Positions 38,399-44,255 of a stretch of 44,255 nucleotides of DNA are shown piece after piece; position 1 is the first letter of the stretch; each line of letters starts with the position of its first letter. This stretch comes from Synergistaceae bacterium (lineage in GTDB: Bacteria > Synergistota > Synergistia > Synergistales > Aminobacteriaceae): assembly GCA_018436785.1 (NCBI GenBank), contig JAHDKR010000040.1, positions 1 to 44,255 on the forward strand. Reading direction: 5' to 3'. A model generated the notes under the pieces. That model saw only the letters and a list, made by a program, of their open reading frames with translations. It was not told the origin of the DNA and searched no databases. The position numbers were made by a program, and so were the translations under genes.

Positions 38399-39120
38399 GC
38401 AAAATGCTCTCGGCTCGCGGCCTGTCCAAAGCCTATAAAGGCAGGACGGTCGTCTCCTCGGCAGACCTGGACGTCGCAATGGGCGAAGTGGTGGGACTGC
38501 TCGGACCTAACGGGGCCGGAAAGACGACGTCGTTCTATATGATTGTCGGGCTTATCAAACCGGACGCCGGAGTGGTCACCGTGGATTCGCGGGATCTGAC
38601 GGATCTTCCCGTCTACCGGCGGGCTCGTCTCGGCGTGGGGTACCTTCCCCAGGAGGCGTCGGTTTTTCGCAATCTTTCCGTCCGTGAAAACATCGAACTC
38701 GTCCTCCAGGAAAGTCCGCCCCCCGGAGAAAATCCGTCGATTGTAGCCGACCGCCTGATCGAAGATTTCGGCCTGGAGAAGATCGCCCATGTCCGGGGCT
38801 ACTCCCTCAGCGGCGGCGAACGGCGCAGGGTGGAGATCGCCCGCAGCCTCGCCATTCTGCCGAACTTCCTCCTTCTCGACGAGCCTTTCAGCGGTATCGA
38901 CCCCATCGCCGTCTACGATATACAGCAGATCATCCTCGGCCTCCGCGCGAAGGGGTACGGTATTCTCCTGACGGATCACAACGTCCGCGACACCCTTGCC
39001 ATCACGGACAGGACGTACCTTATACACCAGGGGAAGATCGTCATCGAAGGCTCTCCCGATGAAGTGGCGGAGAGCGAGGTTGCGCGGAAGTTCTACCTGG
39101 GAGAGCAGTTCTCCTGGTAG
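38395..39120 (+). CDS. lptB: LPS export ABC transporter ATPase LptB
   Basis: A 241-residue ABC ATPase. Walker A is GPNGAGKTT, signature YSLSGGERRRVEIARSL, Walker B NFLLLDEPFSGIDPIAV and H-loop LLTDHNVRDT, the exact LptB pattern. With LptF, LptG and LptC (not in the window) it extracts lipopolysaccharide from the inner membrane. It starts at the ATGA overlap with lptA, and its 3' end overlaps the convergent hydrogenase protease gene by 28 bp. Confidence 0.96.
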   Translation: MSKMLSARGLSKAYKGRTVVSSADLDVAMGEVVGLLGPNGAGKTTSFYMIVGLIKPDAGVVTVDSRDLTDLPVYRRARLGVGYLPQEASVFRNLSVRENIELVLQESPPPGENPSIVADRLIEDFGLEKIAHVRGYSLSGGERRRVEIARSLAILPNFLLLDEPFSGIDPIAVYDIQQIILGLRAKGYGILLTDHNVRDTLAITDRTYLIHQGKIVIEGSPDEVAESEVARKFYLGEQFSW

Positions 39121-39572
39121 GCTTCCACCTCGTCCCACCGTCCTTCCAGGAGGAGGGGAGCGAGCGTCTCGACGGCCAGGGAAACTTCCGGTGAAAGCGA
39201 ATCGCCGAAACCTCTCCGGGCGGGCTGAATCCCCAGGACAGTCACTTCGAGCTCCGGAAGCAGCGGTGCAAGGAGCAGCGGCAGCGGTATTCCGTGCGTT
39301 CCGAAGGCGACGCCGGCGAATTCGTCCAGCCGCATCCTCCGTACGGCTCCTCCGGGAAGCCCCATCTCCGCCGCGTCGACGATGAGAAGATGCACGCTGT
39401 CGTTCCGTATGGCCCGCGTCAGCGGAGCGATATAATTTTCGGGCGTCGTTTCGCAGTTCACGACGCGAAGCTGTCCGGGGGCAGCGCCCTCCAAGATGGT
39501 GAAAAGTGCGGGTCCTGCTCCGTCGTCCTGAAGAAGCGGGTTCCCGACGCACCACAGTACGGTGTGCCGCAT
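39093..39572 (-). CDS. Hydrogenase maturation protease (HycI/HybD-like)
   Basis: A 159-residue nickel-dependent endopeptidase that trims the C terminus of a [NiFe]-hydrogenase large subunit. It shows the conserved start VLWCVGNPLLQDDGAG, the second metal-site acid in LLIVDAAEMGLPGG and the His motif GTHGIPLPLLL; these are the three nickel-ligand regions. No hydrogenase gene is in the window, so it is separated from its target. AAAGGAG lies about 11 bases before ATG. It is convergent with lptB and overlaps its last 28 bp, and divergent from murJ. Confidence 0.9.
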   Translation of the reverse strand: MRHTVLWCVGNPLLQDDGAGPALFTILEGAAPGQLRVVNCETTPENYIAPLTRAIRNDSVHLLIVDAAEMGLPGGAVRRMRLDEFAGVAFGTHGIPLPLLLAPLLPELEVTVLGIQPARRGFGDSLSPEVSLAVETLAPLLLEGRWDEVEAYQENCSPR

Positions 39573-39632
39573 TCGCGCATTCGCTCCTTTCGCAAAAAGA
39601 ACTTATACAGTTGAAACAAGGAGGCCGGTTCC

Positions 39633-41219
39633 GTGGCCAAGTCAACGCATACGATGGTACGCCACGCTTTGTCGATGATGCTGGGGACGTTCGCGAGCAG
39701 GGTGCTCGGTCTTGTCCGGGAGATCATCACGGCGGCGTGGTTCGGCGCGTCGGGGGTGCTCGACGCGTTCAACGTCTCCTTCACGCTCGCGAACCTGGCC
39801 CGCCAGCTTTTGGCGGAGGGAGCGCTTTCAGCCTCCTTCGTCCCGGTCTTCTCAAGGGTTCTGGCGGCCAAGGGAAAAGAAAGCGCGGAGCGCCTCGCGC
39901 GTCAGGCTTTTTCCGTGCTGCTCGTCGCTACGATTCTCTCCGTCGCGGCGGGCGTTGTGTTTTCCCCGCTGCTCGTAAAGATTATGGCTCCGGGGTTTGA
40001 TCCTGTCAAAGCCGAATTGGCGACGGCGATGACGCGCTGGATGTTTCCCTTCCTTGTCCTGGTGTCGCTTGCGGCGCTCGCGATGGGGGTGCTCAACAGC
40101 ATGGGCTCCTTTCTCGTTCCCGCGCTTGCCCCGGCGTTGAGCAATCTCGTCTACATCGTGCTGGTTGTGTTCCTTGCCTCTTTCTACGGTGTTTGGGGCC
40201 TCGTGATCGCGGTGCTCGCCGGTGGCGCCTGCCAGTTTCTTCTCCAATGGGCGTGGTCGGTACGGATGGGGGTTACGCTGCTCCCCGAGTGGCCGCAACT
40301 GAAGGATCCAGATCTCCGGACGATGCTCGCCCTCTTCCTTCCGTACGCCGCCGGACTCTCGCTGAACCAGGTGAATCCGGTGATCAGCAGGATGCTCGCC
40401 TCCTTTCTCCAGGAGGGCGCCATCTCTGTGCTGAACTACGCAAACCGCGTGATCCAGCTCCCCCTGGGAATTTTCGTCATCGCGATATCGCAGGCCGTCC
40501 TGCCCCAACTCTCCCGATGCCCGGCGGAAGATACCGGGGAGTTCCGCGACATCATGCGCGACTCGCTCAGGTTCACGCTCTTCGTCGTCTTTCCCGCGAC
40601 GCTGGGCCTGGCGCTTGTCTCGGACGAAATCGTCCATCTGCTCTTCGTCAGGGGAGCGTTCGGCGAGTGGGCCTGGAAAGGGACCTCGGTTTCACTCGCG
40701 ATGTACTCTCTCGGGCTTCCCGGAATGGCGTTCTCCACGGTGGTCATGCGGGGGCTCTACGCCCGAAGCCTGCCGCGAGGGGCGCTTATCGTCACTCTCT
40801 CCAGCGTGGCGGCCACGCTGCTCTTTTCGCTTGCGCTGATGGGGCCGCTCTCGTTCGGAGGCCTCGCGCTCGCAACGTCGCTGGCGTTCAGCCTCTCCGG
40901 GTGGGTGGGCGTCCGCATACTTTCCCGCCACTTAGGGATGCGGTTCGGTATCTTCTCCGTCCCCTGGACGGCAAAGATGGGCGTGTCGCTGGCTTTTACG
41001 GGGCTGATCGTCGTCGCGTGGCGATGGTTTTTCCCGTATTCGCCGGAGTCTTCAGGGATTCTCAGGGCTGCCTGGGTCGGCGGCGTCTTTTGCGCAGCTG
41101 CGTCGGGATATGCCGCCGTGACCGCTCTGCTTCGCTTCCAGGAGTGGCGCTGGCTTTTCGGCGCCCTCCGGAGGAAGGACCGGCGGGAGACGCCGGGACA
41201 GAATGCAAAGGAGGAATAA
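39633..41219 (+). CDS. murJ: Lipid II flippase MurJ
   Basis: A 528-residue inner-membrane protein with about fourteen helices of the MOP exporter superfamily. Family marks are MLGTFASRVLGLVREIITAA at the N terminus, FNVSFTLANLARQLLAEGA, SASFVPVFS and LPYAAGLSLNQVNPVISRML. It flips the peptidoglycan precursor lipid II to the periplasm. The start is GTG with AAGGAGG 8 bases upstream. It is followed after 3 bp by a small exported protein and then tsaD, all likely one transcript. Confidence 0.95.
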   Translation: MAKSTHTMVRHALSMMLGTFASRVLGLVREIITAAWFGASGVLDAFNVSFTLANLARQLLAEGALSASFVPVFSRVLAAKGKESAERLARQAFSVLLVATILSVAAGVVFSPLLVKIMAPGFDPVKAELATAMTRWMFPFLVLVSLAALAMGVLNSMGSFLVPALAPALSNLVYIVLVVFLASFYGVWGLVIAVLAGGACQFLLQWAWSVRMGVTLLPEWPQLKDPDLRTMLALFLPYAAGLSLNQVNPVISRMLASFLQEGAISVLNYANRVIQLPLGIFVIAISQAVLPQLSRCPAEDTGEFRDIMRDSLRFTLFVVFPATLGLALVSDEIVHLLFVRGAFGEWAWKGTSVSLAMYSLGLPGMAFSTVVMRGLYARSLPRGALIVTLSSVAATLLFSLALMGPLSFGGLALATSLAFSLSGWVGVRILSRHLGMRFGIFSVPWTAKMGVSLAFTGLIVVAWRWFFPYSPESSGILRAAWVGGVFCAAASGYAAVTALLRFQEWRWLFGALRRKDRRETPGQNAKEE

Positions 41220-41222
41220 AGT

Positions 41223-41750
41223 ATGACGTTTCGTAAGCTGCTTCTCTGTGTGTGTGTACTCGCGCTGCTCCTTCCGGTACAGTCGTTTGCGGGAGATGTG
41301 GAGTCGCTCCTCGAAAAGAGAAGCGCGATTCTCTGGTTCGAGGGCGAAGAGTTCGGTGAACTCATTATTGGCGCCAGGGCGCAGTTCGCCTTCGTCTACG
41401 TCGACGGCGCGCTCTCAGAGGCCGTGGTGAAAGAGCCGGGCGCTCCCGACTGGCTGCGGGACAACATCTACTACTACGGGTCGAAGGAGACGCGGAAGAA
41501 AGCGCTCTTCATCGTCCGGCTCCGAACGGTAAAGAATCTCGATCTTCAGCTCTCGATGATCAAGATCGGCACGCACACGCTCACGCCGGAGGATGTGCTC
41601 ACGAACAAACACTATGTGCCGGTAGGGGAGCTGCCTCCCGATTTCTCGGCGGCCTTCGCTGTCGCCGTGCCCCTCGCCGCGGTGAAAGGGACAACGCGGA
41701 CTGTCTCCGTCGGCGACTACGGCACGGAGCTGGAGTTCCCGATACGATGA
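41223..41750 (+). CDS. Exported protein of unknown function, 175 aa
   Basis: A 175-residue protein with a clear signal peptide (MTFRKLLLCVCVLALLLPVQ, cleaved after SFA). The mature part is beta-rich, with no cysteine after the signal and no recognised domain: LWFEGEEFGELIIGARAQFA, YYYGSKETRKKALFIVRLRT, MIKIGTHTLTPEDVLTNKHY. It is probably periplasmic. AAAGGAGG gives a strong start 3 bp after murJ, and its stop overlaps the tsaD start (ATGA). The position between a lipid II flippase and TsaD hints at an envelope role, but the link to tsaD may be only transcriptional. Confidence 0.85.
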   Translation: MTFRKLLLCVCVLALLLPVQSFAGDVESLLEKRSAILWFEGEEFGELIIGARAQFAFVYVDGALSEAVVKEPGAPDWLRDNIYYYGSKETRKKALFIVRLRTVKNLDLQLSMIKIGTHTLTPEDVLTNKHYVPVGELPPDFSAAFAVAVPLAAVKGTTRTVSVGDYGTELEFPIR

Positions 41751-42775
41751 GCCTCCCGGAAGAGTCTTTTCTTACTCTCGGAATGGAGAGCAGCTGCGAC
41801 GACACGGCGGTCGCCGTCCTTCGCGGCGGACGGCGGGTGGAGGCGGAGCTGCTTTCCAGCCAGCTTGAGGACCACGTTCCGTTCGGAGGGGTCATCCCCG
41901 AATTCGCGGCGCGGCGGCACCTGGAAGCCTTTCTTCCCCTCACGGAGGAGGCGCTCCGCAGGGCGGGCGTCGCCGACCCCCGGCGGGAGATAGGGCTCGT
42001 CGCCGTCACTGCGGGGCCGGGACTTATGGGGTCGCTGCTCGTCGGCGTCATGGCGGCGAAGGCGCTCTCCCTTGCCTGGGACGTCCCGCTCCTCGGTGTG
42101 AATCACCTTGAAGGGCATATCTTCGCCAATGTCGTCTCGCACCCGGAGCTCTCCCCTCCCTTTCTCTGCATGGTTGTCTCGGGGGGGCACACGGAGATCG
42201 TCCTTGTCAAGAAGTTCGGGACGTATATTTTCCTCGGCGGAACCCGCGACGACGCGGCGGGGGAAGCGTACGACAAGGTCGCGAAGGTCCTCGGCCTCCC
42301 GTACCCCGGCGGACCCGTGGTGGACAAGCTTGCCGCCTCGGGAAATCCCGACGCTTTCGACTTTCCCTCGCCGCTCAAGGGAAGCCCGGAGATCGTCTTC
42401 AGCTTCAGCGGACTCAAGACTGCGGTGCTCACCCGGATAAAGAAGCTACGGAACGAAGGGATCGAGATTCCCGTCGAGGACGTCTGCGCCTCTTTCCAGA
42501 GGGCCGTGACCGACTCATTGATGACGAAGCTGCGCCTCGCCTCGCGGCGGACGGGAGTTCGCGCCGTCTCCATCTCGGGCGGCGTTGCTGCGAACAGCGC
42601 GCTGAGGAATGCGCTTCTTCAGGAAAAAGGGTGGAAGGTCTTCCTTCCGCCGAAAAACCGCTGTACCGACAACGCCGTCATGATAGCCGCGGCAGGCTAT
42701 TCCGCCTTCCGGAGAGGTGCGCGCTCTTCACTTGATCTGGCGCCGGACCCGTCGTGGGAGCTTTGGAAAAAGTAG
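41747..42775 (+). CDS. tsaD: tRNA N6-adenosine threonylcarbamoyltransferase TsaD
   Basis: A 342-residue protein of the Kae1/TsaD family, which transfers the threonylcarbamoyl group to A37 of ANN-decoding tRNAs. The metal motif is NHLEGH (His120, His124), with ESSCDDTAVAVL, TAGPGLMGSLLVG, VSGGHTEIVLV and the C-terminal ISGGVAANSALRNAL and NRCTDNAVMIA. Length is the family norm. It starts at an ATGA overlap with the small exported gene. The partner genes tsaB and tsaE are not in the window. Confidence 0.97.
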   Translation: MSLPEESFLTLGMESSCDDTAVAVLRGGRRVEAELLSSQLEDHVPFGGVIPEFAARRHLEAFLPLTEEALRRAGVADPRREIGLVAVTAGPGLMGSLLVGVMAAKALSLAWDVPLLGVNHLEGHIFANVVSHPELSPPFLCMVVSGGHTEIVLVKKFGTYIFLGGTRDDAAGEAYDKVAKVLGLPYPGGPVVDKLAASGNPDAFDFPSPLKGSPEIVFSFSGLKTAVLTRIKKLRNEGIEIPVEDVCASFQRAVTDSLMTKLRLASRRTGVRAVSISGGVAANSALRNALLQEKGWKVFLPPKNRCTDNAVMIAAAGYSAFRRGARSSLDLAPDPSWELWKK

Positions 42776-42864
42776 TTCTTCCGGAATATGTCAATATGCC
42801 TTGAAAAATGCCTATATCTAGCTGTTTGAAGGCCATAATCGAGAATATTTATCGCTCACCGCTC

Positions 42865-42893
42865 TTGAGAATCCTTCCCTTCATACGTAATAT
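42865..42893 (+). promoter_or_regulatory. Promoter of groES-groEL
   Basis: TTGAGA (42865-42870) and TAATAT (42888-42893) are separated by 17 bp, placing the start just before the CIRCE element. Confidence 0.65.
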
Positions 42894-42907
42894 CTATCCC
42901 GGACAAT

Positions 42908-42934
42908 TTAGCACTCAACAATATCGAGTGCTAG
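42908..42934. promoter_or_regulatory. CIRCE element (HrcA operator)
   Basis: TTAGCACTC-AACAATATC-GAGTGCTAG matches the CIRCE consensus (TTAGCACTC-N9-GAGTGCTAA) at all but the last base. HrcA should repress the groESL operon from here and release it on heat or protein-folding stress. Confidence 0.96.
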
Positions 42935-42972
42935 CATTTTGTAAAAACACACATTTGGGAGGGATTTGTACC

Positions 42973-43263
42973 ATGAACCTGAAACCGCTTGGAGACAGAC
43001 TGGTAGTTAAGGTACTGCATAACGAGGAGAAGACCAAGGGCGGCATCGTACTTCCGGATACCGCGAAAGAAAAGCCCACCGAGGGCGAAGTCATTGCTGT
43101 CGGCACCGGCAAGGTGCTTGAGAACGGCCAGAAGCTTCCGCTTGAAGTCAAGGTCGGCGACCGCATCATCTTCAGCAAGTACGCGGGCACCGAAGTGAAG
43201 CTTGACGGCGACGAGTACGTTATTTTCAGCGAGCGCGACGTGCTTGCGATTATCGATAAGTAG
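42973..43263 (+). CDS. groES: Co-chaperonin GroES
   Basis: A 96-residue co-chaperonin, the family length. It begins [14 protein letters not shown], has the mobile loop [20 protein letters not shown] and the roof and core strands [15 protein letters not shown] and [16 protein letters not shown]. The heptamer caps GroEL. ATG at 42973 follows GGAGGG. It is under CIRCE control and is followed by groEL after 28 bp. Confidence 0.98.
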   Translation: MNLKPLGDRLVVKVLHNEEKTKGGIVLPDTAKEKPTEGEVIAVGTGKVLENGQKLPLEVKVGDRIIFSKYAGTEVKLDGDEYVIFSERDVLAIIDK

Positions 43264-43276
43264 TCTGAATTCCTGA

Positions 43277-44255
<979 letters not shown>

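Overview
The window reads as ordinary chromosome of a GC-rich, diderm (LPS-making) and probably anaerobic bacterium. The evidence is the lptA/lptB pair with murJ (outer membrane and peptidoglycan export), a hydrogenase maturation protease, an aldo/keto reductase carrying 4Fe-4S motifs, flavodoxin-type reductases and HrcA/CIRCE control of groES-groEL. The gene mix and the T-box and TPP riboswitches would fit Synergistota, but that placement is inference from general familiarity and no 16S or other decisive marker is present. There is no prophage, intact transposase or CRISPR array.

Layout. 1-630: three tRNAs (Gly, partial; Cys; Asn), a terminator and a 54-codon orphan gene. 800-5540: a membrane hybrid histidine kinase with its own Hpt domain, overlapping a REC-GGDEF diguanylate cyclase. 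5590-7970 (minus): a MarR-GNAT fusion and a radical SAM protein. 8100-9860: promoter, TPP riboswitch and thiamine transporter thiT, convergent with mutY. 10-12 kb: glycogen branching enzyme. 12.1-14.9 kb: EamA exporter plus ferredoxin-type aldo/keto reductase, divergent from an AlkD-like glycosylase. 15-17.8 kb: a second, soluble hybrid kinase with four PAS domains.

18.0-24.8 kb is a complete sugar-type uptake locus: SorC-family regulator, BtpA/SgcQ-like TIM barrel, ABC ATPase, permease, periplasmic binding protein and FGGY kinase, with a hairpin terminator between binding protein and kinase. 24.8-28.6 kb (minus): AbrB-type membrane protein, acylphosphatase-HtpX-LemA operon and a class IV aminotransferase. 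28.7-29.5 kb: two tRNAs (Glu, Gln), a 94-bp element with terminal inverted repeats, and an orphan antitoxin followed by the last 19 codons of a deleted RelE-type toxin. 29.6-34.7 kb: DUF533 protein, M23 peptidase, an LmeA-like/YiiX-like fusion, two coupled flavodoxin-like genes and a cupin.

34.7-37.6 kb is a threonine operon: promoter, T-box leader with an ACC (Thr) specifier, thrC, then a homoserine kinase fused to a pair of aspartokinase-type ACT domains. This fusion is the most striking protein in the window because it adds a likely feedback sensor to a pathway that is also controlled by tRNA-Thr. 37.6-44.3 kb: lptA-lptB, a convergent orphan hydrogenase protease, murJ, a small exported protein, tsaD, then CIRCE-groES-groEL (groEL runs off the end).
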